A stretch of 49,082 nucleotides of DNA from Alphaproteobacteria bacterium (lineage in GTDB: Bacteria > Pseudomonadota > Alphaproteobacteria > Acetobacterales > Acetobacteraceae), in the NCBI GenBank assembly GCA_017307285.1, contig JAFKFI010000104.1:1-49082 (forward strand), written 5' to 3'. The notes beneath the pieces are model-generated. The model worked only from the letters and a program-made list of their open reading frames with translations, did not search any database and was not told the origin of the DNA. Positions 35,742-43,543 of this stretch are shown piece after piece. The first letter of the stretch is position 1; each line of letters opens with the position of its first letter. A program made the translations under genes and the position numbers.

Positions 35742-36690
35742 GGACCGCCACCTTCTCCTCGCGCCGCGCGGCACCGAGGCCGAGCATCAGGCCGATATTC
35801 TGCACGGCCGCCCCAGACGCTCCCTTGCCGAGATTGTCGAGCTTGGCCACCAGCACCGCCTGGCGCCGCGCCTCGTTGGCATAGACACGCAGCTCCATCC
35901 GGTCGGTTCCGTTCAGCGCCTCCGGCTCCAGCTTGCCGCCCGCTTCGGCATCCCGCACTTGCACCAGATCGCAGCCCCGATACCGTTCGGCCAGCACCGC
36001 CCGCAGGTCGGCTCCCGTCGGGCGTCCCGCGAGCGTGTCGAGGTGCAGCGGCACCGAGACCAGCATGCCCTGGCGGAAATGCCCGACCGAGGGGACGAAG
36101 ATCGGCCGCCGGGTCAGTGCAGCGTAGCGTTCCGTCTCCGGCACGTGCTTGTGCTCGAGCCCCAGCCCGTAGAGCTCGAAAGCCGGCCCGCCCGCGCCCT
36201 CATGCGCCTCGATCATCGACCGGCCACCGCCCGAGTAGCCGCTGACCGCGTTAATCGTCACGGGATAGTCCGCCGGTATGATACCGGCATCGACCAGCGG
36301 GCGGATCAGCCCGATCGCGCCGGTGGGATAGCAGCCCGGATTGGCCACCCGGCGCGCGCGCGCGATACGCTCCGCCTGCCCCGGCTCCATCTCGGCGAAG
36401 CCGTAGGTCCAGTCGGGATGCACCCGGTGCGCCGTGCTGGCGTCCAGTACTTTCGGCCCGCGCGCGCCCAGCGCGTCGGCGAGCGCCGTCGATTCCTTCG
36501 CCGCGTCGTCGGGCAGGCAGAGCACGACCAGATCGACCTCGGCCATCAACGCCTGCCGCGCCTTCGGGTCCTTGCGGCGTTCGCCGGTCAGGCTGCGCAA
36601 TTCGATCTCCGGCACGGCCAGCAGGCGCTCGCGGATGCCGAGCCCCGTCGTGCCAGCCTCGCCGTCGATGAATATTTTCGCCTGTGCCAT
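35734..36690 (-). CDS. argC: N-acetyl-gamma-glutamyl-phosphate reductase, short (type 2) form
   Basis: This is a 318-residue arginine-pathway enzyme that reduces N-acetylglutamyl phosphate to the semialdehyde. The N-terminal IFIDGEAGTTGLGIRERL is characteristic of the type 2 form, distinct from the longer classical one. The catalytic Cys120 lies in ANPGCYPTG. NAVSGYSGGGRSMIEAHE and HKHVPE follow as expected. ATG 36690 is chosen for GAGGAA about ten bases upstream and for the conserved start. It follows rpsI after a 10-bp-stem hairpin, so it may be transcribed partly by read-through from rplM-rpsI. Confidence 0.95.
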   Translation of the reverse strand: MAQAKIFIDGEAGTTGLGIRERLLAVPEIELRSLTGERRKDPKARQALMAEVDLVVLCLPDDAAKESTALADALGARGPKVLDASTAHRVHPDWTYGFAEMEPGQAERIARARRVANPGCYPTGAIGLIRPLVDAGIIPADYPVTINAVSGYSGGGRSMIEAHEGAGGPAFELYGLGLEHKHVPETERYAALTRRPIFVPSVGHFRQGMLVSVPLHLDTLAGRPTGADLRAVLAERYRGCDLVQVRDAEAGGKLEPEALNGTDRMELRVYANEARRQAVLVAKLDNLGKGASGAAVQNIGLMLGLGAARREEKVAVHA

Positions 36691-36746
36691 GAACCGGTCT
36701 TCCTCGGAGAGACATGGATGGTCTGCTCGATGGGACCACGAACGCA

Positions 36747-36777
36747 AGAGGGGCGGCCCCGACGGGACCGCCCCTCT
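36747..36777 (-). terminator. Hairpin between rpsI and argC
   Basis: AGAGGGGCGG (36747-36756) and CCGCCCCTCT (36768-36777) form a perfect 10-bp stem with an 11-base loop that can pair further. On the minus strand only TT follows the stem, so it is a weak or factor-dependent terminator, or an RNA-stabilising hairpin at the end of the rplM-rpsI message. Confidence 0.65.
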
Positions 36778-36798
36778 GCAATGCGCGGGGAAAGCCCG

Positions 36799-37293
36799 TC
36801 AGCGCTTGCTGAACTGGAAGCTGCGTCGGGCCTTGGCGCGGCCATATTTCTTGCGCTCGACCACGCGCGGGTCGCGGGTGAGGAAGCCGGCGACCTTGAG
36901 GATGCCGCGCAATTCCGGCTCGTAGTTGGTCAGCGCCCGGCTGATGCCGTGCCGCACCGCGCCCGCCTGGCCGGACAGCCCGCCGCCCGTCACGGTGCAG
37001 AACACGTCGAACTGGTTGTAGCGGTCGGCCACCAGGAAGGGCTGGGTAATGAGCATCCGCAGCACGGGACGAGCGAAATACTGGCCGACCCGCTTGCCGT
37101 TCACGGTGATCTCGCCCTTGCCCGGCTTGACCCACACGCGCGCCACCGCATCCTTGCGTCGGCCGGTGGCATAGGCGCGGCCGAGCGCGTCGCGCTTGGG
37201 TTCGCGCTTGGGCGGCGCGTCGGGGCTCGGCACCGCCGTCGCGATGGCGAGGTCCTTCAGGTCGGCGAGGGTGCGGGTCTGGGTTCCGGACAT
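36799..37293 (-). CDS. rpsI: Small ribosomal subunit protein uS9
   Basis: This is a 164-residue ribosomal protein. The core from about residue 40 ([20 protein letters not shown]) to the C-terminus ([19 protein letters not shown]) is typical; the last Ser-Lys-Arg contacts P-site tRNA in known ribosomes. The first 35 residues are an extra Pro/Ala-rich extension seen in many alphaproteobacteria. It starts four bases after the rplM stop, in the conserved rplM-rpsI operon. Confidence 0.97.
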   Translation of the reverse strand: MSGTQTRTLADLKDLAIATAVPSPDAPPKREPKRDALGRAYATGRRKDAVARVWVKPGKGEITVNGKRVGQYFARPVLRMLITQPFLVADRYNQFDVFCTVTGGGLSGQAGAVRHGISRALTNYEPELRGILKVAGFLTRDPRVVERKKYGRAKARRSFQFSKR

Positions 37294-37297
37294 GGTC

Positions 37298-37765
37298 TCA
37301 GCCCCTCTTGTTCTTGGGGTTCATGGCGGCGATGTCGAGCGTTTGCGGCTGCTGGCCGTCATGCGGATGCTCGGCGCCGGCATAGACGTGCAGGTGCTTC
37401 ATCTGCTTCCGCTGCAGCGGGCCGCGCGTGATCATGCGCTCGACCGCCTTCTCGATCACCCGCTCGGGATGCGCGCTGGCGAGCCGCTGCCCGATGGAGC
37501 GCCCCTTGATGCCGCCGGGATAGCCGGTGTGATAGTAAAATACCGACTGTTCGGCCTTGTTGCCGGTCAGCTTCACCTTGGCGGCGTTGACGATGACGAC
37601 GTTGTCGCCGCAATCGACATGCGGGGTGAACTGGGGCTTGTGCTTGCCGCGCAGCCGGTTGGCGACGATGGCGGCGAGACGCCCGAGCACCAAGCCCTCG
37701 GCGTCGATCAGCACCCAGTCCTTTTGCACCTCCGCGGGCTTGAGCGAGAGGGTGGTCTTCAGCAT
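37298..37765 (-). CDS. rplM: Large ribosomal subunit protein uL13
   Basis: This is a 155-residue ribosomal protein with [52 protein letters not shown] and [28 protein letters not shown], all typical of L13. ATG 37765 has AAGGA upstream. A longer in-frame start at 37822 would begin inside the promoter and is rejected. A good -35/-10 promoter lies just upstream at 37794-37822. Confidence 0.97.
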   Translation of the reverse strand: MLKTTLSLKPAEVQKDWVLIDAEGLVLGRLAAIVANRLRGKHKPQFTPHVDCGDNVVIVNAAKVKLTGNKAEQSVFYYHTGYPGGIKGRSIGQRLASAHPERVIEKAVERMITRGPLQRKQMKHLHVYAGAEHPHDGQQPQTLDIAAMNPKNKRG

Positions 37766-37793
37766 CGCTGCATCCTTCGGGAACTGGCGACGG

Positions 37794-37822
37794 CTTATGC
37801 GCAGGAAGCCCCGTTTCGTCAA
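37794..37822 (-). promoter_or_regulatory. Promoter of rplM-rpsI
   Basis: On the minus strand TTGACG (37822-37817) and CATAAG (37799-37794) are separated by 17 bases, close to the sigma70-type consensus. The start site would fall near 37787, giving a leader of about 20 bases before the rplM ATG. Its -35 hexamer overlaps that of the divergent promoter. Confidence 0.6.
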
Positions 37823-37852
37823 CCTTTCCGCTGTGTGGTATTATGTTACCAC
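37816..37852 (+). promoter_or_regulatory. Promoter and inverted-repeat operator of the dehydratase operon
   Basis: TCGTCA (37816-37821) and TATTAT (37839-37844) lie 17 bases apart and match the -35 (4 of 6) and -10 (5 of 6) elements. The -10 sits inside an inverted repeat GTGGTA-N6-TACCAC (37835-37852), a typical size for a dimeric repressor such as a GntR-family protein. Binding there would block this promoter. The predicted start site is about 40 bases before ATG 37892. No regulator gene is adjacent. Confidence 0.6.
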
Positions 37853-37891
37853 CATTTGCGGGGGCGCACCGAACGGCGCTAGCCTCGCTAT

Positions 37892-39589
37892 ATGACCGAG
37901 CAACCCAAGCGCGGCCTCGCCCGCAACACGGCCAACTACGGCGACCGGGATTTCGCGCTCTACCTGCGGCGATCCTTCGCCAAGTCGATGGGCTATTCGC
38001 AGGCGATGCTCGACCGCCCGGTGGTCGGCATCGTCGATACCGGCTCGGCCTATAACAACTGTCACCGCACCGTGCCCGAGCTGATCGAGGCGGTGAAGCG
38101 CGGCGTGCTGGCGGCGGGCGGCTTGCCGCTGCCCTTCCCGACCATCTCGCTCTGCGAGCCGTCGCTGTTCCCGACCTCCATGCACTACCGCAACCTCGCG
38201 GCACTCGACACCGAGGCGATGCTCACCGCGCAGCCGATGGACGCGGCGGTGCTGGTCGGCGGCTGCGACAAGACGGTGCCGGCGCAGCTCATGGCCGCCG
38301 CCTCGGCCGATATTCCCGCCGTCCAGCTCGTCACCGGGCCGATGCTGGCAACGCCCTTCCACGGCGAGCGGCTCTCCGCCTGCACCGATTGCCGGCGCTA
38401 CTGGGCGCAATACCGCGCGGGCAACGTCTCGGACGAGCGGATAGCCGAGATCGAGGGAAGGCTCGCCACCACCGCCGGCACCTGCGGCGTGATGGGCACG
38501 GCGAGCACGATGGCCTGTATCGCCGAGACGTTGGGCATGGTGCCGCTCGGCCACGGCTCGATCCCCGCCGTCCACGCCGACCGGCTGCGCGCCGCCGAGG
38601 AGGCGGGGATGCTCGCCGTGCGGCTGATCGAGGCGCCGGTACGCCCGTCGGAGATCATCACCGAGCATTCCGTCGAGAACGCGCTCCGCGTGCTGCTGGC
38701 GCTCGGCGGCTCGACCAACGCGCTGATCCACCTCACCGCCATCGCCGGCCGGCGCGACATCCGCATCGATCTCGACCGGCTGAACGCGCTGTCCGACAGC
38801 ACGCCCGTCCTGGTCGACCTCAAGCCGACCGGCGAGGGCTACATGGAGGATTTTCACAGCGCCGGCGGGATGCCCGCGCTGCTGTGGGAGCTGCGCGACC
38901 TGTTGCATCTCGACACGATCGACGCCACCGGCACTCCCCTCGCACAGCGACTCGCCGAGCCCGCCTTCGTCGACCGCCGCTACATCCGCCCGCGCGCCGA
39001 ACCGGTTTCCCCGGTCGGCGGGCTGGTGGCGCTGTTCGGCAGCCTCGCCCCGCGCGGCGCCATCCTCAAGCGCAGCGCCGCCACGCCCGCCCTGTTCGAG
39101 ACCGAGGCGCGGACGGTGGTGTTCGACGGGTTGGAAGACCTCGCCGCCCGGATCGACGACCCCGCGCTCGACGTCACCGCGTCGGACGTGCTGGTGCTGA
39201 AGAACGCCGGCCCGCTGACCCCGGCCGGGATGCCGGAGGCGGGCTACCTGCCCATCCCGCAGAAGCTCGCCCGCGCGGGGATGAAGGACATGGTGCGGAT
39301 CAGCGATTGCCGCATGTCGGGCACGGCTTTCGGCACCATCGTGCTGCACGTCACGCCGGAGGCAGCGGCCGGTGGCCCGCTGGCGCTGATCGAGAGCGGC
39401 GACCGCATCCGGCTTTCGGTGCGCGAGCGCCGGCTCGACCTGCTGGTCGCCGATGACGTGCTCGCCACCCGCCGCGCCGCCTGGCATCCGCCCGCGACGC
39501 CGAAGCGCGGCTGGGACCGGCTGGTGGCCGAGCAGGTGCTGCAAGCCGACGAGGGGTGCGATCTCGCCGTCCTACGCGCGGGTGGTTGA
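37892..39589 (+). CDS. IlvD/Edd family dehydratase, probably a sugar-acid dehydratase
   Basis: This 565-residue protein belongs to the dihydroxy-acid / phosphogluconate dehydratase family with an Fe-S cluster. Candidate cluster ligands are Cys57 (NNCHRT), Cys125 (GGCDKTVPA) and Cys198 (GTCGVMGTASTM). Lys127 next to Asp126 fits the carbamylated-Lys metal site. The C-terminal swivelling domain carries ISDCRMSGTAFGTIVLHVTPEA. The NNCHRTVPEL pattern and the overall sequence fit pentonate/hexonate dehydratases better than housekeeping IlvD. The next two genes overlap or follow closely. It sits behind an operator-like inverted repeat, consistent with substrate-controlled expression. Exact sugar acid is unknown. 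Confidence 0.88.
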   Translation: MTEQPKRGLARNTANYGDRDFALYLRRSFAKSMGYSQAMLDRPVVGIVDTGSAYNNCHRTVPELIEAVKRGVLAAGGLPLPFPTISLCEPSLFPTSMHYRNLAALDTEAMLTAQPMDAAVLVGGCDKTVPAQLMAAASADIPAVQLVTGPMLATPFHGERLSACTDCRRYWAQYRAGNVSDERIAEIEGRLATTAGTCGVMGTASTMACIAETLGMVPLGHGSIPAVHADRLRAAEEAGMLAVRLIEAPVRPSEIITEHSVENALRVLLALGGSTNALIHLTAIAGRRDIRIDLDRLNALSDSTPVLVDLKPTGEGYMEDFHSAGGMPALLWELRDLLHLDTIDATGTPLAQRLAEPAFVDRRYIRPRAEPVSPVGGLVALFGSLAPRGAILKRSAATPALFETEARTVVFDGLEDLAARIDDPALDVTASDVLVLKNAGPLTPAGMPEAGYLPIPQKLARAGMKDMVRISDCRMSGTAFGTIVLHVTPEAAAGGPLALIESGDRIRLSVRERRLDLLVADDVLATRRAAWHPPATPKRGWDRLVAEQVLQADEGCDLAVLRAGG

Positions 39590-40442
39590 CCGGGTTCATG
39601 TGATCGGCGCGTCCGGGCGGACCGGGGCCGCACTCTGCCGGGCGCTGCGGGGCGCGGGTGTCGACATTGTCCCAGTCATACGCGACCCGGCGAAATGGGC
39701 GAGCCTCGGGAATGGCCCCGTCCGGGTCGCGGACCTCGGCGACCATGCCGCCCTGACGGCAGCCCTGCACGGGGCGCGGCACGTCGTCTCCTGCGCCCAC
39801 GCGCGGCACGCGCCCTCGGTGCTGGCCGCGGCGCCCGCCGATGCCAGTTACGTGTTCCTCGGCAGCACGCGGAAATTCACCCGCTGGCCGGACGCGCACG
39901 GGCGCGGCGTGCAGGCCGGCGAGGCCGCTTTCCTCGCCTCCGGCCGCGCCGGGGTCATGCTGCACCCGACGATGATCTACGGCGCCGAAGGCGAGGACAA
40001 CGTGCAGCGCCTCGCGGCCCTGTTGCGACGGCTGCCCATCGTGCCGCTGCCGGGCGGCGGTCGGGCGCTGGTCCAGCCGATCCATCAAGACGACCTCACA
40101 AGCTGCATCCGCGCCGCGCTGGCGCGGGATTGGAGCGGCCCGGAAACCCTGGTGGTGGCCGGACCCGAGCCCGTCGCTTACGCCGAGTTCGTGCGCGAAG
40201 TCGCCGCGGCAGCCGGGCTGGCGCGGCCACGGCTCGTCCCGCTCCCGGCCTGGCTGCTCATCGCCGCCGCGCTGCCGACCGCTCTCTTGCCCGTCGTGCC
40301 AACCATTCGGCCAGCGGAGATCAGGCGGCTGCTGGAGGACAAGGCGTTCGACATCGGGCCGATGGTCGCGACCTTGGGCGTCCAGCCGATCCCGCTGCAG
40401 GACGGGCTTGCGCGTACCTTCGCGCCGCAGCACAAGGGCTGA
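39582..40442 (+). CDS. NAD(P)-binding atypical SDR / epimerase-like protein
   Basis: This 286-residue protein opens with the glycine motif VIGASGRTGAALCRAL (7-22), typical of NmrA-like or extended atypical SDRs. Segments such as PVIRDPAKWASL, VFLGSTRKFT, HPTMIYGAEGEDNVQRLAALL and QPIHQDDLTSCIRAAL follow the epimerase-like layout, including the Tyr in MIYG, although the SDR YxxxK is not clear. I chose GTG 39582, which overlaps the dehydratase stop by eight bases; no in-frame ATG fits. A hydrophobic C-terminal stretch (LPAWLLIAAALPTALLPVV) may associate with the membrane. The substrate is unknown. Confidence 0.78.
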   Translation: MVDRVHVIGASGRTGAALCRALRGAGVDIVPVIRDPAKWASLGNGPVRVADLGDHAALTAALHGARHVVSCAHARHAPSVLAAAPADASYVFLGSTRKFTRWPDAHGRGVQAGEAAFLASGRAGVMLHPTMIYGAEGEDNVQRLAALLRRLPIVPLPGGGRALVQPIHQDDLTSCIRAALARDWSGPETLVVAGPEPVAYAEFVREVAAAAGLARPRLVPLPAWLLIAAALPTALLPVVPTIRPAEIRRLLEDKAFDIGPMVATLGVQPIPLQDGLARTFAPQHKG

Positions 40443-40458
40443 GAACACGGAGGCATCG

Positions 40459-41634
40459 ATGCCGATCATCAACCGTATCGCCGATTTCCATGCGGACATG
40501 ACGGAATGGCGGCGCGACCTGCACGCCCATCCCGAGTTGGCCCTGCAAGAGACCCGCACCAGCCAGGTGGTGCAGGACAAGCTGCGCTCCTTCGGCGTCG
40601 ACGAGGTGGTGACGGGGCTCGCCACGACCGGCGTGGTCGGCGTCATCCGAGGCCGCGGGCCGGGCGGCGCCATCGGCCTGCGCGCCGACATGGACGCCCT
40701 GCCGCTGCAGGAGGAGACCGGCCTCGCTTACGCCTCGCAGAATGCCGGGAAGATGCACGCCTGCGGCCATGACGGGCATACCACGATGCTGCTCGGCGCC
40801 GCTCGCTACCTCGCCGAGACCCGCAATTTCGACGGCACGGTCTACGTCATCTTCCAGCCTGCCGAGGAAAATCTCGGCGGCGGCGAGATCATGGTGAAAG
40901 ACGGGCTGTTCGACCGCTTCCCGATGGAAAAGGTATTCGGGATGCATAACTGGCCGTCGGTGCCCGCCGGCACGTTCTACTGGCGCGACGGGCCGACGAT
41001 GGCCGCCGTCGCGAACATCGAGATCACCGTCACCGGCAAGGGGGCGCACGGGGCCTATCCCGAGCGCGGCATCGACCCGATCGTGGTCGCAAGCCACATC
41101 GTTACCGCGCTGCAGACCATCGTCTCGCGCAACCTCAACGGCATGGAAGCCGGCGTGGTGACGATCGGCCACATCGGCGGCGGCTTCATCTACAACATCA
41201 TCCCCGAGACGGTGCACATGAAGGGCACCGGCCGCTGGTTCTCGCCCAAGGTCGGCGACATGCTGGAGAACGGCGTGCGGCGCATCGCCAAGGGCATCGC
41301 GGAGAGCTTCGGCGCCAAGGCGGAGGTGAAGTTCGAGCGCGCCTACCCGCCCACGGTGAACGACGCCGACGCAATGGCGCTCGCCCGTCGCGCGGCGGAG
41401 GCGGTGGCGGGCGGCGCGCGCGTCGAGCACCTGGAGCGCCCCTCGATGGGCGGCGAGGATTTCGCGTTCATGCTGGAGAAGAAGCAGGGCGCCTACATCA
41501 TGCTCGGCGCCGGCCGCACCAATGACGACCCGCAGCTGCACAATCCGCACTACGATTTCAACGACGAGATCCTGCCCCTCGGCGCCTCCTACTGGGCGAC
41601 CCTCGCCGAGCAGTTGCTGCCGCGCAAATCCTGA
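40459..41634 (+). CDS. M20D family amidohydrolase (hippurate hydrolase / IAA-amino acid hydrolase type)
   Basis: This is a 391-residue di-metal amidohydrolase. Residues are visible: RRDLHAHPEL (18-27), RADMDALPLQE (75-85), the M20D metal site HACGHDGH (100-107, Cys102, His104), PAEEN (135-138 region, Glu136-Glu137), GMHNWP and MGGEDFAFML. The family releases an acyl group from N-acyl amino acids. GGAGG lies before ATG 40459, and the gap from the SDR-like gene is 16 bp, so it is likely the third gene of the dehydratase operon. A link between sugar-acid degradation and N-acyl hydrolysis is not obvious. The substrate is unknown. Confidence 0.9.
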   Translation: MPIINRIADFHADMTEWRRDLHAHPELALQETRTSQVVQDKLRSFGVDEVVTGLATTGVVGVIRGRGPGGAIGLRADMDALPLQEETGLAYASQNAGKMHACGHDGHTTMLLGAARYLAETRNFDGTVYVIFQPAEENLGGGEIMVKDGLFDRFPMEKVFGMHNWPSVPAGTFYWRDGPTMAAVANIEITVTGKGAHGAYPERGIDPIVVASHIVTALQTIVSRNLNGMEAGVVTIGHIGGGFIYNIIPETVHMKGTGRWFSPKVGDMLENGVRRIAKGIAESFGAKAEVKFERAYPPTVNDADAMALARRAAEAVAGGARVEHLERPSMGGEDFAFMLEKKQGAYIMLGAGRTNDDPQLHNPHYDFNDEILPLGASYWATLAEQLLPRKS

Positions 41635-41643
41635 GCGGCGGGC

Positions 41644-41940
41644 TTAGCGCCCGCTCGAATTGGGCGGGCGCGGCTGCGGCGGCGCGGTGGCGGCGTCCCG
41701 CTGCGCCTTTTCGGTCAGCTGGCGGCCGATCTGGTCGAGGGTTTGGTTCTGCTCGGCCTGTTGCTGCTGGGATAGCGCAATTCCGGCGGCCCGCTCATCC
41801 GCCCGCACGGCGCCCGCCTCCGGCTCGTGGTGCCGGCCATCCCAGACATTGGCATTGCGCGCCTGCGCGAGCGCCAGACCGGGGGCAAGCAAGGCGGCCA
41901 GCAGCGCCGTCGCGGCGACAGGCATCAGCTTGCGGTTCAT
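41644..41940 (-). CDS. Small secreted hypothetical protein
   Basis: This 98-residue protein has a clear Sec signal peptide (MNRKLMPVAATALLAALLAPGLALAQA, cleavage likely after ALAQA at about residue 27). The mature 70 residues are hydrophilic, rich in Gln, Ala and Arg (SQQQQAEQNQTLDQIGRQLTEKA) with a Pro-rich tail. No known domain was recognised. GAGGGAA precedes ATG 41940. It is convergent with the M20D gene, nine bases apart at the stops, and stands alone between operons. Function is unknown. Confidence 0.65.
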   Translation of the reverse strand: MNRKLMPVAATALLAALLAPGLALAQARNANVWDGRHHEPEAGAVRADERAAGIALSQQQQAEQNQTLDQIGRQLTEKAQRDAATAPPQPRPPNSSGR

Positions 41941-42031
41941 CGGGGCATTCCCTCGCGCTGAATATTTGCCGGTAACGCAAGACGGGCGCGCGGGATCGAT
42001 GACCAACAAGCCGGAACAGCGCCTCGACGGT

Positions 42032-42835
42032 TCAGGAGCCGACCTTCAGGGTCGAAACCAGCCCACGCAGGCAAGCCAGGACCGAAAGCGCGGTGATCCG
42101 GCCGGTGCGCGGGTTCTCGCGGCTCGGCACGTTCTCGATGGTCATGGTCAGCCGCGCCGCTGCCGCCTCGACCCGAATGGTGTGCGTGTTGCGCGTGACG
42201 GTCGGGTCGGCCCAAATCTCGACCCTGGTGCGCATCGGGCCGACGCCGGCCAGTGCCAACGCCGCGCCCACATTGAGATTGGCCGGAAAGCCCGCCGCCG
42301 CGTCCAGCGCGTTGCCCTCGAACACCTTGACCGGCTCGGCGATCCCGTGGACCTGGATGCCGTGCTTCTTCAGGAAGGGCGCGCCCTCCAGCCCGGCCGG
42401 TGGCTTACGGCTCTCGATGGTGACGCTCTCGATCGGCCCCTCGGCCGCCGCTCGCACCGCATCGAGGCCGAGCAGCGCGCCAGTCGGGACCAGGATGCGC
42501 GCACCGGTCCGCTCCGCCTGCTTGACCAGATGCATCCGCGGCAGCAGCGCGCCGGCCGAGGCGACGACGAGGATACGGCCGGCGGCGATCGCGGGCAGCG
42601 CGATCCGCTCGAACACCGAAGCGGGCGCCGCCTCCACCACGATGTCCGCCGCAGCCAGCCCGTCCGGCTTGACGATGCGCGGCGGAAAGCGGAACGACTG
42701 GATGTGCCCCGCCGCCTTGGCCTCGTCGCGGGCGCTGACCAGGGCGAGGCGGAGGCCCGGCACCCCTTCGTCCAGGGCGCGGGCCAGCGGCAGGCCGATC
42801 GCGCCAAGGCCGCCTATCCCGACGGTCATGTCCAT
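42032..42835 (-). CDS. nadX: Aspartate dehydrogenase-like oxidoreductase
   Basis: This is a 267-residue member of the L-aspartate dehydrogenase (DUF108) family. The Rossmann motif GIGGLGAIGLPLARAL lies at 6-21, ADIVVEAAPASV and VVASAGALL follow, and the C-terminal part has the catalytic His in VTRNTHTIRVE. Family members oxidise L-aspartate to iminoaspartate for NAD synthesis or reductively form aspartate. No nadA or nadC lies beside it, so the NAD role is only inferred, and other substrates are known for paralogues. Its start overlaps the MobA-like gene's end by ten bases, so they are co-expressed. Confidence 0.82.
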   Translation of the reverse strand: MDMTVGIGGLGAIGLPLARALDEGVPGLRLALVSARDEAKAAGHIQSFRFPPRIVKPDGLAAADIVVEAAPASVFERIALPAIAAGRILVVASAGALLPRMHLVKQAERTGARILVPTGALLGLDAVRAAAEGPIESVTIESRKPPAGLEGAPFLKKHGIQVHGIAEPVKVFEGNALDAAAGFPANLNVGAALALAGVGPMRTRVEIWADPTVTRNTHTIRVEAAAARLTMTIENVPSRENPRTGRITALSVLACLRGLVSTLKVGS

Positions 42836-43419
42836 CGCGGGTTCTCCGCCATCGCACGCGCCGTCGCCAGATCGTCCGGCGTGTTGATATTCATGAACGG
42901 GTCCGGCCCGCTCGCCGGGAATTCCACCCGGCGCATGCCGATCTCCCGGCCAAAACCGGCGACGGCGCGCGACCCCGGCGCGGACAGCACCGCACGCAGC
43001 CTATCGAGAACCGCCACGGGCCAGAGCGCCACCAGCGGGTGATCCACCCCGGCCCGCGCCGCGAAGGAGGGCGGCGGCGCCAGGCTGCGCGCGAGCCCGG
43101 ATGGCAGGAACGGCGTATCGCCCGGTGCGGTCAGTACGTGTTCGGCGCCCAGCCCGGCGGCCCAGGCGAGCCCGGCGGCGAGCCCGGCCAGCGGCCCCTC
43201 GCCCGCGGTATCGCCGTCCGGCAGCACCGGCGCGCCGAAGCCCGAGAACCGGGCCGGATCGCCGTTGGCGCTGATCGCCAGCCAGCGCACCTCGGGCCGC
43301 AGCGCGTCGATCACGCGCGCAAGGATGGAAGCGCCGCCGACCTGCAGCAGCGGCTTGTCGACGCCGCCGAGGCGCGAGCCCCGGCCACCGGCCAGCACAA
43401 GTCCGGCAACCCGCATCAT
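42826..43419 (-). CDS. mobA: Molybdenum cofactor guanylyltransferase (MobA) family protein
   Basis: This is a 197-residue nucleotidyltransferase. LVLAGGRGSRLGGVDKPLLQV (5-25 region) is the NTP-binding signature of MobA/MocA proteins. DGDTAGEGPLAGLAAGLAW and TAPGDTPFLP are the next conserved elements, and FMNINTPDDLA the C-terminal one. MobA adds GMP to molybdopterin for bis-MGD enzymes. ATG 43419 or 43416 are both possible starts; an upstream ATG at 43431 is less likely. No other molybdenum cofactor gene is in the window. It lies just downstream of tRNA-His. Confidence 0.85.
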   Translation of the reverse strand: MMRVAGLVLAGGRGSRLGGVDKPLLQVGGASILARVIDALRPEVRWLAISANGDPARFSGFGAPVLPDGDTAGEGPLAGLAAGLAWAAGLGAEHVLTAPGDTPFLPSGLARSLAPPPSFAARAGVDHPLVALWPVAVLDRLRAVLSAPGSRAVAGFGREIGMRRVEFPASGPDPFMNINTPDDLATARAMAENPRWT

Positions 43420-43441
43420 CGGCGGGCACAAGGGAGAGGGA

Positions 43442-43518
43442 TGGGGCGAGCGATGGGACTCGAACCCACGGCATCCAAGACCACAACCTGGCGCTCTACC
43501 AACTGAGCTACGCCCGCC
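43442..43518 (-). tRNA. tRNA-His (anticodon GUG)
   Basis: The minus strand gives a 77-nt cloverleaf with encoded CCA at 43444-43442. The extra 5' G(-1) characteristic of tRNA-His is present at 43518, opposite C73. The acceptor GCGGGCG pairs with CGCTCGC (one G-U). The D arm is AGCTCAGTTGGTAGAGC, the anticodon loop TTGTGGT carries GTG, and the T arm is GTGGG-TTCGAGT-CCCAT. Confidence 0.96.
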
Positions 43519-43543
43519 ATCCCGCGACGGGGGCTTAGGACGA

